The notes: generated by a model not told the origin, from the letters alone. 64,000 nt of DNA from Clostridium_AD sp964467165 (GCA_964467165.1 CAYXOL010000028.1:1-64000); one strand, 5' to 3'; shown: positions 25,481 through 35,019, numbered from the stretch's first letter. Translations and numbers: made by a program.

Positions 25481-25939
25481 ATGAACACTGAATTAAACAA
25501 TAAAAAGAAAGAACCGCTACACAGGGCCCTAATAAACTTACTAACAATTCATCGTGGCAAGGCAAAATTGGAGTTTAATAAGATAGGCTTAAGTCAAGGT
25601 CAGCCTAAAATATTAGATTTTCTTTTAGTCAATGATGGATGTATACAAAGAGAAATCGCAGAAAATTGCAGAATAAAACCTGCCACTGTAACTAGCTTAT
25701 TGGCTAATATGGAAAAGGACGGACTTATTTATAGGACAAAGAATATTAGTAATAAACGTATAGTTAATGTATTTTTAACTGATAGTGGGAAGAAATCTCA
25801 AATGGAAGTAGAAAGAACTTTTTATTCAATAGATAATCAGTGTTTTATGGGCTTTTCAGAAGAAGAAAAAATTCAGACCATAGATTTATTGAACAGACTC
25901 TGTGAAAATTTACTTATGGAGAAAAAAAACAATGATTAA
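25481..25939 (+). CDS. MarR-family regulator of the ABC exporter operon
   Basis: This is a 152-residue winged-helix repressor. The DNA-binding helix lies in IQREIAENCRIKPATVTSLLANMEKDGLIYR (about residues 55-85), followed by the wing KNISNKRIVNVFLTDSG. I chose ATG 25481 because GGAGG is eight bases upstream; a longer frame to 25451 starts in the promoter. Its stop overlaps the start of the first ABC gene by eight bases. MarR proteins of this kind usually repress the adjacent exporter and are released by the drug; the ligand is unknown. Confidence 0.92.
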   Translation: MNTELNNKKKEPLHRALINLLTIHRGKAKLEFNKIGLSQGQPKILDFLLVNDGCIQREIAENCRIKPATVTSLLANMEKDGLIYRTKNISNKRIVNVFLTDSGKKSQMEVERTFYSIDNQCFMGFSEEEKIQTIDLLNRLCENLLMEKKNND

Positions 25940-27662
25940 GTTATTGAAATTTCTCAAAGGCTCAGCAATAATATTCGCCATTATAGCCCCAGTTATGATG
26001 CTTTTAGAGGTATCCATGGATTTGATGCAGCCAACTTTAATGGCAAATATTATTGATATAGGAATTAAAAACGGAAATATTCCCTATGTATTTTCTGTGG
26101 GCAGTAAAATGCTACTTGCAGCATTTATAGGTGTTATAGGTGGAGTAGGTTGCTCAGTGTTTGCATCCATTGCATCTATGAGAATGGGTGAAAATTTAAG
26201 GCAAGGTATTTTTGATAAAATACAGACCTTGTCTTTTTTAGAAATTGATAAGCTTAAGACATCCTCACTTATTACAAGACTTACAAATGACGTAACTCAG
26301 GTTCAGAATATGATGCTTATGTTACTTCGCGCTATGGTGAGAGCGCCTCTTATGTGCATAGGCGGAATTGTAATGGCTATTTTAATAAGTTCCAAATTAG
26401 CGCTTATATTTCTAATGGTAATGCCTGTAATGATTATAGCTATAATTGTTGTTTTCAAGAAATCCTTTCCAATGTTTTTATCTGTACAAAATAAAATAGA
26501 TAGGATAAATGTAGTTCTACGAGAAAGTATTTTAGGCGTGCTTGTTATAAAAGCTTTTGCTATAGAGGATAAGCAAGCATCCATATTTGGAAAAGCAAAC
26601 TATGATTTAATGGATAAAAGTATTAAGGCTCAAAATATGAATCTAATATTATGGCCTATTGTAACTCTAGTAATGAATTTAACTGTTATTGCAGTATTAT
26701 GGCTTGGGGGCAATATGGTGAACAGTAGTACCCTACAGATAGGAAAAATAATGGCTTTTATAAATTATCTATTACAAATTATGAATTCCCTTATCATGGC
26801 TGTTACTATTATTATAAATCTTTCCCGTGCAAAAGCTTCAGCTGATAGAATAAATGAAGTATTAAACACTACACCTTCTATCCAAGAAGATGAAAATGCA
26901 ACTGATATTGGGTGCTTTGATATAGAGTTTAAAGGTGTATATTTTAAATATAGCCAGCATAGTGATTATGTATTAAAGGATATATCTTTTAAAGCACTTC
27001 ACGGAGAGAAAATAGGAATTATCGGCGCTACAGGTTCTGGAAAAAGCTCCGTTGTAAATTTAATCCCAAGATTATATGAGGCTACAGAAGGTCAAGTTCT
27101 AGTAGGTAACGTAGATGTTAAAAATATAAAATTAAAAGCACTAAGAGATAATATAGGTGTTGTTTTGCAGGATAGTATAATATTTTCAGGTACTATTGAG
27201 GATAATTTAAAATTTGGCAGTGCTGATGCGGATATGAGCTTAATAGAAAGCAGTGTACGGGATGCACAGGCTTATGAGTTTATAAGTAGCAAAGAAAATA
27301 CATATAAAAGCCTTGTAGAACAAAGAGGTAAAAATTTATCTGGCGGTCAAAAACAGCGTCTTTCTATTGCAAGAACTCTAATAAAGAATCCTAAGATTCT
27401 CATATTAGATGATTCTTCAAGTGCTCTCGATATGGAAACTCAAGCAAAGTTTCAAAAATCTATAGGTAGCAGTAGATTAAATAGCACAGTGTTTATTATT
27501 GATCAACGGATTTCCGGCGTAATAGATGCTGATAAAATAATAGTTCTGGATAAGGGTGAAATATCTGCAATTGGTACTCATAGTGAGTTACTAAAAAGCA
27601 GTGAAATTTATCGCAGTATAGCAATTTCACAGCTAGGTGAGGAGGTGCTGTCAAGTGTCTAA
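25932..27662 (+). CDS. ABC exporter half-transporter with degenerate ATP site
   Basis: This 576-residue protein has an N-terminal six-helix exporter domain and a C-terminal nucleotide-binding domain. Walker A is GATGSGKSS and the signature is LSGGQKQR. The Walker B segment reads ILDDSSSALD, with Asp where the catalytic Glu is expected, and the switch His is replaced by Gln (IIDQRISG). Loss of both marks the degenerate-site partner of a heterodimeric exporter (BmrC, LmrC or TM287 type). ATG 25932 lies inside the end of marR. It needs the next gene product to form an active transporter, probably for drugs or lipids. Confidence 0.95.
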   Translation: MIKLLKFLKGSAIIFAIIAPVMMLLEVSMDLMQPTLMANIIDIGIKNGNIPYVFSVGSKMLLAAFIGVIGGVGCSVFASIASMRMGENLRQGIFDKIQTLSFLEIDKLKTSSLITRLTNDVTQVQNMMLMLLRAMVRAPLMCIGGIVMAILISSKLALIFLMVMPVMIIAIIVVFKKSFPMFLSVQNKIDRINVVLRESILGVLVIKAFAIEDKQASIFGKANYDLMDKSIKAQNMNLILWPIVTLVMNLTVIAVLWLGGNMVNSSTLQIGKIMAFINYLLQIMNSLIMAVTIIINLSRAKASADRINEVLNTTPSIQEDENATDIGCFDIEFKGVYFKYSQHSDYVLKDISFKALHGEKIGIIGATGSGKSSVVNLIPRLYEATEGQVLVGNVDVKNIKLKALRDNIGVVLQDSIIFSGTIEDNLKFGSADADMSLIESSVRDAQAYEFISSKENTYKSLVEQRGKNLSGGQKQRLSIARTLIKNPKILILDDSSSALDMETQAKFQKSIGSSRLNSTVFIIDQRISGVIDADKIIVLDKGEISAIGTHSELLKSSEIYRSIAISQLGEEVLSSV

Positions 27663-29478
27663 TAATAAAGAGGCTTCCGTAGGTATGCCAGGTAGCTCTC
27701 ATATGAACAGGTTTAATAAGAAGAAGGAAAAGCTTAAAAATCCTAAGGTTACAATAAACAGACTAATAACCTATCTGAGCAGTAAGAAAGTCGTACTTTT
27801 ATTAATATTTTTATTTTCACTTATAACAACCCTTATAAGTATTGTGGGGACAAGACTAAACGGATATATTATTGATAATTCCATTGAAACAGGTGATATG
27901 TTAGGCCTTTCCAGAATATGTATCATACTAGCTATACTCTACCTTATCAGTGCAGTTTCAACTTTTATTCAAAATAGATTTATGATAAATATAGCACAAA
28001 CTACCTCATCAAATATTAGAAAAGATTTATTCTCTAATATGCAAAAGCTGCCTTTAAAGTACTTTGATACTCATTCAAGCGGTGATTTAATGAGCAGATT
28101 TACAAATGATATAGATAACATAAATATGACTTTATCTCAAAGCATAACACAATTGTTTTCTGGAGTTATAAATATAGTAGGAATGTTTATAGCCATGATG
28201 CTTCTAAGTCCTATATTAACTCTTGTAGGAATGATAACAACGCCACTTATGCTTATAACAACAAAATTCATCATAAAAAAATCTCAACCTTTCTTCATTT
28301 CTCAGCAAAGGGAATTAGGTAATTTAAATAGCTATATTGAAGAAATGATATCAGGCCAAAAGGCGGTATTATTATTTTCACAGGAGGAACCTGTGAAGAA
28401 GAAATTTTCCCAGATAAATAAGAAACTCACTAAAAGTGCAATTCTTGCCCAAGCCTTTTCAGGTTGTATGGGGCCAGTTAATAATTTTACAAATAATATT
28501 ACTTATTTTATTGTTACTGTTTGTGGAGGTTATTTTATTCTTTCTGGAACGAATGTGACAATAGGAATATTATTCACTTTTATTCTTTATATGAGAAACT
28601 TCACTCGCCCAATCAATGAAATACTTAATATATTTAATTTGATACAATCTGCCTTAGCTGGTGCTGAAAGAGTATTCGAAGTTATGGATGAGCCTAAGGA
28701 AACAGACATTAATGGTTCAACTTATATAGACAATATAAAAGGTGAAGTTTCTATTTCAGAAGTTGATTTTTCATATATAAAGGGAAAACAGATACTAAAA
28801 AAAATAAATATAGAAGCTAATAAAGGACAAACTATAGCCATAGTTGGACCAACCGGTTCAGGTAAAACAACAATTGCAAATCTACTTACAAAATTCTATG
28901 ATATAGATAGTGGAGAAATAACAATTGATGGACTTAATATTAATACTATTAAAAGAAAAAGTCTTAGAAAATCAATATCAATAGTTTTACAGGACACATT
29001 TTTGTTTTCTGAAAGTGTCAGTGAAAATATAAGGTATGGTAGACTAACTGCTACAGATAAAGAGGTTGAAGAGGCCGCTAAACTTGCTAATGCACACCAG
29101 TTTATTATGCAATTACCTGAGGGTTATAGTACTATATTGTCAGACAATGGTAGTAATTTATCCCAAGGTCAACGTCAACTTTTAGCTATCGCAAGATCAA
29201 TACTGGCAAAGTCATCAATTCTTATTCTAGATGAAGCAACCTCATCAATTGATACTCGTACTGAAATAGCGTTGCAAGAGGCAATGTTGAACTTAATGAA
29301 TGGCAAAACAACCTTTGTAATAGCACATAGATTAAGTACAATCAGAAATGCAAGTCAGATACTTGTCCTAAAAAGCGGGGAAATAATTGAAAAGGGTACC
29401 CATGATGAACTTTTAAAAAAACATGGCTTTTATGCAAATCTTTATAATAGCCAATTTAAAAAGGGCGTAAGTTTATAA
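27655..29478 (+). CDS. ABC exporter half-transporter with the catalytic ATP site
   Basis: This 607-residue partner has a six-helix membrane domain after a basic N-terminal extension of about 40 residues. Its nucleotide-binding domain has GPTGSGKTT (Walker A), LILDEATSSID with the catalytic Glu, and the switch His in IAHRLST. The signature reads LSQGQRQ instead of LSGGQ, as in known heterodimeric exporters. The start is GTG 27655 with GGAGG nine bases upstream, overlapping the stop of the previous gene. Together the two proteins form a BmrCD-like exporter under MarR control. Confidence 0.95.
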   Translation: MSNNKEASVGMPGSSHMNRFNKKKEKLKNPKVTINRLITYLSSKKVVLLLIFLFSLITTLISIVGTRLNGYIIDNSIETGDMLGLSRICIILAILYLISAVSTFIQNRFMINIAQTTSSNIRKDLFSNMQKLPLKYFDTHSSGDLMSRFTNDIDNINMTLSQSITQLFSGVINIVGMFIAMMLLSPILTLVGMITTPLMLITTKFIIKKSQPFFISQQRELGNLNSYIEEMISGQKAVLLFSQEEPVKKKFSQINKKLTKSAILAQAFSGCMGPVNNFTNNITYFIVTVCGGYFILSGTNVTIGILFTFILYMRNFTRPINEILNIFNLIQSALAGAERVFEVMDEPKETDINGSTYIDNIKGEVSISEVDFSYIKGKQILKKINIEANKGQTIAIVGPTGSGKTTIANLLTKFYDIDSGEITIDGLNINTIKRKSLRKSISIVLQDTFLFSESVSENIRYGRLTATDKEVEEAAKLANAHQFIMQLPEGYSTILSDNGSNLSQGQRQLLAIARSILAKSSILILDEATSSIDTRTEIALQEAMLNLMNGKTTFVIAHRLSTIRNASQILVLKSGEIIEKGTHDELLKKHGFYANLYNSQFKKGVSL

Positions 29479-29517
29479 AAATAGGGAGTAAGCTAATATC
29501 TAGCTTAATCCCTATTT
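29479..29517. terminator. Bidirectional terminator between the ABC operon and the beta-helix lipoprotein gene
   Basis: AAATAGGGAGTAAGCTA / TAGCTTAATCCCTATTT form a 17-base stem with one mismatch. Weak T-rich or A-rich flanks occur on both sides, between convergent genes. Confidence 0.8.
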
Positions 29518-29532
29518 ATTATGCTATAAATT

Positions 29533-31779
29533 TTACTTTGTGGTAGTACTCTGAGCATTTTTCATAGCATCTTGAAGTTTTTGATTTATTGTATCAGCTT
29601 GGGCCTGAGTGATTACTTTACTAGTAACTAATGCGCTTAATCTATCATTTCCAGGTCTTGCTCTATCTGAATTAGGCATGTCCTCAGGTTTTGCACCATC
29701 TACTTGAGCATTATCATCTGGTCTTGTTCCACCTCCACCGCCTTGCATATTCTCTGTAGCTGCCACAAGAACCTTATCAGACTGAGCCTGAGTTATAGTT
29801 TTATCTACAACTAATGCTTTAAGAACTGCTCCATAAGCTGTTTTTATGGCAGTTGGATCCATTTGATTTCCTTTAGCTCCTGAACCCATGCCACCACCCA
29901 TGTTAGAAGTTTTAGCCGTTGTTACACCAGTTTCATTAAGCCATGTTACGGAACTTGTAATAGTGAAATCTACTACTTTTGTTCCACCCTTATATTCTCC
30001 ATCTGTATAACCGTCCAAAGATTCACTTGCCGTTGATGTTCCTCCTGAGTAAAGTGAATAGCTCCCACCCTTGGTTATCTTAGATGAACTAATAACTATA
30101 GATTGATAATCCTTTGTAGGTGTAAATGTGCCTACACTGTTTCCTTTGCTATCTTTTAAATTAACAACAGTACCAGCCTTTTGAGTTTCCGTATAAGTCA
30201 TAATTACAGAATACTGCTTTGAGGCATCAGAAGTTGCTTGTGCCATTCCTGAACTTCCAGCAGCGAAAAGTAGCCCACCACTTATTTCAAATGTTCCATC
30301 ATAATCTAGAGCACCATTGCCGTTATTTGTTGGTCCACTTACAATAACTGTACCATTTGTCATAGTTATTGAACCATTTGCATCCAATCCATCACCAGCT
30401 GCGTCAACTGTAATATATCCACCATTTATATTAAGTTTGCTAGTTCCAGAGGACTTACCCGGTGCACCATTTGTAACTGCTCCCTCAGTAGTACCTTCTG
30501 CAGCATTTATACCATCATCTTTGGCAATAACATGAATTTCACCACCCGAAATGGTTATAATGTTGCTCTCTAGTCCTTCATAACTTTTTGTAATATTGAT
30601 TTTTCCATTTTTCACTGTTACTGTTTCATCCCCATGAACTCCATCATCACCCGTTGCAATTGATAGGTCTCCACCTGTTATAGTAACGTCTTTACTACTG
30701 TGCACCGCATCATCAGAAGAATCAATTTTGAAGGTACCTCCACCAATGGAAATATCTGTAGAAGCCTTAATTCCTTTTGCACTTACTGTTTCTGCTACAT
30801 CGGTTTTTGTTGTTACGTCAGTTTTTAGGGTTGTATCTGTTTTTGTAGCTACCGTATTCTCCTTGTTTCCGAATTGTCCACCCATGTTATCTCCAGTTTT
30901 AGTAGCGGCATTTGCACTGCCACCACCTGTAGCAATTGTAAATGTCCCACCGCTTATAAGTACAGATGTATATGCCTGTATACCGTCTGCTTCTGATTTT
31001 ATATTATAAGTTCCTCCCTCAAGGGCTATTGCACCTTTTGTAGCCTCCGTATCATTTGAAGCTTTAATTCCATCTCCACCAGATTCAATTGATATTGTTC
31101 CATCTTTAATTGCTACTAAATCTTTTCCTAGTAGCCCATCATCAGCTGAGTAAATTTTAATATTTCCTCCAGTAATTTTCAAATCATCTTTACTTGTAAT
31201 TCCATCATTATAGTTTCCGCGAACAGTTAAGTTACCAGTGCCATTTATAGTAAGATCATCTTGGCTAAAGATTGCGGCATTGGGATCATCCGTAGAAGCA
31301 TATTTTTTTCCGTCTGTTATAGTGTTCTGTGTTCCAGCTTGTAAACTGATAATAGTTTTCCCTGCACTTTTAGAGTAAATAGGTGCATTATCACTACAGG
31401 TTATTTCTGCCCCATTTAAAACAAGCTTAACTGTCCCTTCATCTTTAACATTAACAATAATTTGACCCTCCTCAAGTGTCCCACTAATAACATATACACC
31501 TGCTGCTGTTATCGTAATTTTACTGCCTGCAACCGTTGCTCCTGTACCTTTTAACGTAGCACTGGTTCCAGTTAGTGCAATATAATTTGGGGTTTCATCC
31601 TTCCACTCCGTGTAGTAGTCATTAGCATCATAGGTAACCATTTTACCTATAGCGCTACTAACACTTGTATCAGCTGCCACCGCTTTATTAGTTACTGTGG
31701 CTTTGCTACTGCAAGATGTTAAAATGGATGTGCACAAAAGCACTGTCAGTAATTTATAATATATAGATTTTTTATTCAT
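29533..31779 (-). CDS. Surface lipoprotein with beta-helix carbohydrate-binding domain (Cthe_2159/DUF4353-like)
   Basis: This 748-residue secreted lipoprotein has a Lys-rich start, a hydrophobic core and the lipobox LTSC with Cys23. Residues about 90-500 consist of repeating GG-x-(I/F)-x-I-x-(S/T)-x-D-D-(G/A) turns, the pattern of a right-handed parallel beta-helix. The family includes polysaccharide-binding proteins such as Cthe_2159. A linker near residues 290-340 is rich in Thr/Lys. The C-terminal part has methionine- and glycine-rich stretches and two similar segments reading TITQAQSDKVL and VITQAQADTIN. It is the last gene of an operon with DUF4956 and a VTC-type protein. Confidence 0.88.
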   Translation of the reverse strand: MNKKSIYYKLLTVLLCTSILTSCSSKATVTNKAVAADTSVSSAIGKMVTYDANDYYTEWKDETPNYIALTGTSATLKGTGATVAGSKITITAAGVYVISGTLEEGQIIVNVKDEGTVKLVLNGAEITCSDNAPIYSKSAGKTIISLQAGTQNTITDGKKYASTDDPNAAIFSQDDLTINGTGNLTVRGNYNDGITSKDDLKITGGNIKIYSADDGLLGKDLVAIKDGTISIESGGDGIKASNDTEATKGAIALEGGTYNIKSEADGIQAYTSVLISGGTFTIATGGGSANAATKTGDNMGGQFGNKENTVATKTDTTLKTDVTTKTDVAETVSAKGIKASTDISIGGGTFKIDSSDDAVHSSKDVTITGGDLSIATGDDGVHGDETVTVKNGKINITKSYEGLESNIITISGGEIHVIAKDDGINAAEGTTEGAVTNGAPGKSSGTSKLNINGGYITVDAAGDGLDANGSITMTNGTVIVSGPTNNGNGALDYDGTFEISGGLLFAAGSSGMAQATSDASKQYSVIMTYTETQKAGTVVNLKDSKGNSVGTFTPTKDYQSIVISSSKITKGGSYSLYSGGTSTASESLDGYTDGEYKGGTKVVDFTITSSVTWLNETGVTTAKTSNMGGGMGSGAKGNQMDPTAIKTAYGAVLKALVVDKTITQAQSDKVLVAATENMQGGGGGTRPDDNAQVDGAKPEDMPNSDRARPGNDRLSALVTSKVITQAQADTINQKLQDAMKNAQSTTTK

Positions 31780-31809
31780 AATAAAATCCTCCTTGTATTT
31801 GCCTATTTA

Positions 31810-32496
31810 TTAATATTCAGTTACATCAGCGCACATTGATAAAGTAATATTTAAATTACCATTTCTGCACCTTAATTCATCTATAAATTGTTTTTGACTT
31901 GTTTTATTATCTAATACTACCGTATAAACTAATTGAAAAAGGCTACCCAGATCTGTAGTTTTAACCTTTAAAAGTTCATGACCCTTAGTATATTGTAAAA
32001 ATAAATCATCAAAAACGCCTTCATAATCTAGGTCTTCAGGTATAGTTATTTTTAGTAAGTTTTTGGAAGTTTTATTAGCTCCAAAGTTTACAAGTTTCAG
32101 TACATACATAAGTAAACAAAGAGACCCTGTAAATAAAATACCATATCCAAATAGCCCGGTGCCTACTGCAAGTCCAGCTGAGGTTGTAAAAAGCACATAA
32201 GATATATCCTTTGAATCACCAGGAGCACTTCTAAATCTAATAATAGACAAGGCACCTGCCAGACTAAATGCCCTTGCTACATTACTCCCTACCAAAAATA
32301 CAATTATGGCTATAACTGTGGGTATAATAACCAAAGTGAGGGCAAAGTTCTGAGAATATCCTCCTTTAGTAGAAGTTTTCATATAAGTAAAACTTATTAG
32401 TCCTCCTAAGATAAACGATACAATTATTGTTAATATGGCATCACCTAGTGATATTGTTGTAGCCGCTGTGGTTGATGTGAGTATTGTGTCAAACAT
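31810..32496 (-). CDS. DUF4956 membrane protein
   Basis: This 228-residue protein has about four hydrophobic helices in its first 130 residues (LGDAILTIIVSFILGGLISF, then LTLVIIPTVIAIIVFLVG). The conserved-looking segment SLAGALSIIRFRSAPGDSKDI follows, and the C-terminus is a soluble domain of about 90 residues. This matches DUF4956, regularly found beside VTC-type polyphosphate polymerases and beta-helix or CotH-like surface proteins. ATG 32496 has AAGGGGG upstream. Its biochemical role is unknown; a membrane partner for the neighbouring VTC protein is a reasonable inference. Confidence 0.88.
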   Translation of the reverse strand: MFDTILTSTTAATTISLGDAILTIIVSFILGGLISFTYMKTSTKGGYSQNFALTLVIIPTVIAIIVFLVGSNVARAFSLAGALSIIRFRSAPGDSKDISYVLFTTSAGLAVGTGLFGYGILFTGSLCLLMYVLKLVNFGANKTSKNLLKITIPEDLDYEGVFDDLFLQYTKGHELLKVKTTDLGSLFQLVYTVVLDNKTSQKQFIDELRCRNGNLNITLSMCADVTEY

Positions 32497-32549
32497 GTAT
32501 TAATTCCCCCTTCGTATATTTCTTATAAGTACTTAACAATTATTAATTG

Positions 32550-33302
32550 CTAAGCCCCTTTTAATTTCCTTTGATTTAATGATATTTGTCTGTTATTCAA
32601 TAATAGATTTTCATATTCTTTTCCATATTTAGAGAAGCTTGTTTTATATATCTTGCATTCAGAAAGCAACCTTGATAACCAAATTGGAATATTGTTTTCT
32701 GCTTTAACTTCCATAACCAACTTATCACTATCCAATAAATTTTCTCCATAATCACCACTTTCAAGTTTTAAATCATATCTTCTAGTTCTTATATTTGAAT
32801 CAAAGGTTATTCTTAAATCCCGATTTGTTTTGCTAAAGAATGCTTTTCTGTCATAAGCCAGGTACAGCTTTGGTTCAAGGTCATAGATTTTTAAAATATA
32901 CTGAATTTCATTTAAAACTTGTCTATTCATATAACTCTTTATATCAGGTTTTTCACCTGTTGCTACAAGATTATAGGCCTCTCCTAGTTTTAATTTAGTT
33001 CTTCTCTTATTCACCAAGCCACTAACCTTTTTCTTGATTTCTAAATACACTTTTTCATCGGACTTTGGAACACCGTATGCCCTAAGCCTAAGTTTTTCTT
33101 TGTAGTCTGGTTTAGATAAGGAATTCCTTATCAAATTATTTTCCTTTGTGTCAAAGTAAAGATTACTTATGGTATAAAATTCATGTTCTTTATTATATTC
33201 ATCCCTCTCCATATATTGCAAAAGCCTATTTTCAATTTCTTTATATATATGTCTATCTATTAAAAACTTACTTTCATGTCTATTAAAAACTTCAATCCCC
33301 AT
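32550..33302 (-). CDS. VTC-domain protein (putative polyphosphate polymerase)
   Basis: This 250-residue protein has a triphosphate-tunnel fold of the VTC type. Visible family elements are RHESKFLID at the N-terminus, KLRLRAYG, VYLEIKKKVSGLVNKRR, YLAYDRKAFF, RITFDSNIRTR and LVMEVKAENNIPIW. These alternating basic and acidic strands line the tunnel. ATG 33302 has AAGGAG upstream. It is first in a three-gene operon with DUF4956 and the beta-helix lipoprotein. Some VTC-domain proteins make polyphosphate, but bacterial members in this context have not been clearly assigned, so activity is uncertain. Confidence 0.9.
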   Translation of the reverse strand: MGIEVFNRHESKFLIDRHIYKEIENRLLQYMERDEYNKEHEFYTISNLYFDTKENNLIRNSLSKPDYKEKLRLRAYGVPKSDEKVYLEIKKKVSGLVNKRRTKLKLGEAYNLVATGEKPDIKSYMNRQVLNEIQYILKIYDLEPKLYLAYDRKAFFSKTNRDLRITFDSNIRTRRYDLKLESGDYGENLLDSDKLVMEVKAENNIPIWLSRLLSECKIYKTSFSKYGKEYENLLLNNRQISLNQRKLKGA

Positions 33303-33420
33303 AAATATGCTCCTTTTCTTTATAATTTGTTTTTATTGTTTCTATGTCTTTATTGTAACTACAAATTGTAGTAGTACTATCAAAAGATTATGTGAACTTT
33401 ATGGAAAAAGAAAATTGATA

Positions 33421-33468
33421 AAAAAAATAAGCCGCCACCATATAAAAATGATACCAGCTTGTTTTTAT
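33421..33468 (-). terminator. Likely terminator of the second MFS gene
   Basis: The minus strand reads AAGCTGG...CGGCTT followed by TTATTTTTTTTATC, beginning about 10 bases after the stop codon. The stem is short and imperfect, but the T-run is convincing. Confidence 0.5.
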
Positions 33469-33478
33469 TAAGTTAAAA

Positions 33479-34681
33479 TCAGCATTCTATTTCTTCTTTT
33501 ACACTATTCTTAAGTCCCAGTCTGCCCTTCATATATCTCATAGTAAACACTGTTAATATAATCATAGCTATTCCCATCACCATGTGGGTTGTAAAAATAT
33601 TTTCATGATCCTTTAATACCCCCATTAACGGGAAGGCTATGGCTACTGACAAATTACAAGCTAAACTTTGGAAGGAAAGAACTGTTGCCCTTTTGTCAGA
33701 GGGTATATGTTTATTTAAATATTTAGTTGTAACTGGCCTATATATGCCCCTTGCCACCTGTTGAAATAGTATTGCAAAAACACCAAACCATACCTTCGTT
33801 AACCCCATAAGTACAAAGGATATTATCATTAAAAGAGCCATAAAAGTTAAGGTTCTAGGCTTAGTTTTATCCATAATCCAGTGACTACGTTTTGAAGCAA
33901 AGGCTGCAGTTATATTAAATACAAAAAATATTATTCCAAAATATCTTACAGGTATCTTTACTGCCTCCATGTAGGGTTGGTAATAGAAAAACGCCGTTCT
34001 ATAAAATATAAAAAACATCATAGTAAAAATTATTATAGCTTTAATTTTCTCATGGGATAATATAAACTTGCCACTTTCTTTTATTTGCTCTATATAATTT
34101 ATACCGTATTTTCCCACTTTGCCTTCTATAGGTGGTTCTTTAAATCTTAGTGTAATAATAATAGTCACTAGCATAAATACTGCTGAAATTATAAATGGAA
34201 GATTTACATTAACTTCATATACAAATCCAGCAATTATTGAGCCTATCGCCTGAGCATATAGTGCAAAGGATCTGGCCTTTCCTTCTATGCTTTGAAATTC
34301 CTTTTCTCTACCCATTACTTTTAGGGAATCATATAGTAGGGCGTTGTCTGCACCTGATTTAAATGTTGCACCTAAACTAAAAATAACTTCTGCTAATATA
34401 AACATAGGAAAACTCTTGCCCACTACATAAAACCCAAGACTTATTGCCCATAAAAGCGCTCCTAAAAGAATACTTTCTTTTCTGCCAATCTTATCTGCCA
34501 CGGCCCCTGTTGGTACTTCAAATAAAACTACAGCTATTGCGGAAATAGATTGAAGTAGCATAATTTCAGTAAAGGATAACCCCTTCGCAATTAAAAACAA
34601 CACTAATATAGGCCCCAATATTAACAATTCTGCAAAGGTTGAATAAAAATAATATGTTTTTATATTTTTTGAAAAGTCCAT
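33479..34681 (-). CDS. MFS transporter, probable drug exporter
   Basis: This 400-residue protein has about twelve hydrophobic segments and the MFS loop FEVPTGAVADKIGRKESIL after segment 2. It resembles tetracycline- and macrolide-type exporters in layout, though no substrate can be read. ATG 34681 is preceded by GGGGGTGG. The 5' leader is unusual: a G+C-rich intrinsic terminator, a second hairpin and a possible upstream ORF precede the gene, indicating control by attenuation or by a structured RNA. It appears to be transcribed alone. Confidence 0.87.
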   Translation of the reverse strand: MDFSKNIKTYYFYSTFAELLILGPILVLFLIAKGLSFTEIMLLQSISAIAVVLFEVPTGAVADKIGRKESILLGALLWAISLGFYVVGKSFPMFILAEVIFSLGATFKSGADNALLYDSLKVMGREKEFQSIEGKARSFALYAQAIGSIIAGFVYEVNVNLPFIISAVFMLVTIIITLRFKEPPIEGKVGKYGINYIEQIKESGKFILSHEKIKAIIIFTMMFFIFYRTAFFYYQPYMEAVKIPVRYFGIIFFVFNITAAFASKRSHWIMDKTKPRTLTFMALLMIISFVLMGLTKVWFGVFAILFQQVARGIYRPVTTKYLNKHIPSDKRATVLSFQSLACNLSVAIAFPLMGVLKDHENIFTTHMVMGIAMIILTVFTMRYMKGRLGLKNSVKEEIEC

Positions 34682-34700
34682 TTTCCCACCCCCTTATTTC

Positions 34701-34726
34701 GTAAGATAGTGTAACCACTATCTTAC
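34701..34726. promoter_or_regulatory. Perfect hairpin next to the MFS ribosome-binding site
   Basis: GTAAGATAGTG-TAAC-CACTATCTTAC is an 11-base perfect inverted repeat between the leader terminator and the GGGGGTGG site of the MFS gene. It could be a repressor operator or an RNA hairpin. Confidence 0.5.
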
Positions 34727-34733
34727 ACAATAT

Positions 34734-34781
34734 AAAAAAAGCCCCGCAAGGAATCACTTAGAAGTGACTCCTTGCGGGGCT
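34734..34781 (-). terminator. Strong intrinsic terminator inside the second MFS leader
   Basis: The minus strand forms a stem of about 20 base pairs (AGCCCCGCAAGGAGTCACTT with its near-complement), followed by seven T residues, ending about 50 bases before the MFS start. No complete upstream gene on this strand is served by it, so it is most likely a leader attenuator. Confidence 0.85.
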
Positions 34782-34823
34782 TACTTAGCAACTATACGTG
34801 TAGGATAAAATTTCCCTGTGCCG

Positions 34824-34850
34824 CTAGATGTTCATAGGCACACTCACCAT
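34824..34850 (-). CDS. Possible leader peptide MVSVPMNI
   Basis: An eight-codon ORF lies 43 bases upstream of the leader terminator. Its ribosome-binding site is weak, so the call is tentative. The following bases can form a TGTGCC/GGCACA stem that overlaps the ORF, as expected if translation controls folding. Confidence 0.25.
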   Translation of the reverse strand: MVSVPMNI

Positions 34851-35019
34851 TTTAAATATTTTACCATATTAGGGTCTATTTGAATAGTCTTAATAAAATT
34901 ATTTTTATTCTTATCAATCCTTGGAAAGTACCATTACTATATTACCAACTGAAAAACTGTTATAATTGAGCTTTATTATTAGACTACGTTAGACAATAAT
35001 GAGAATTAATCAATATAAA

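Noticed and set aside
34734..34866. T-box or a known riboswitch in the second MFS leader
   Set aside because: No TGGNACCGCGG-type T-box sequence and no match to riboswitch cores I know; left as an unassigned attenuator.
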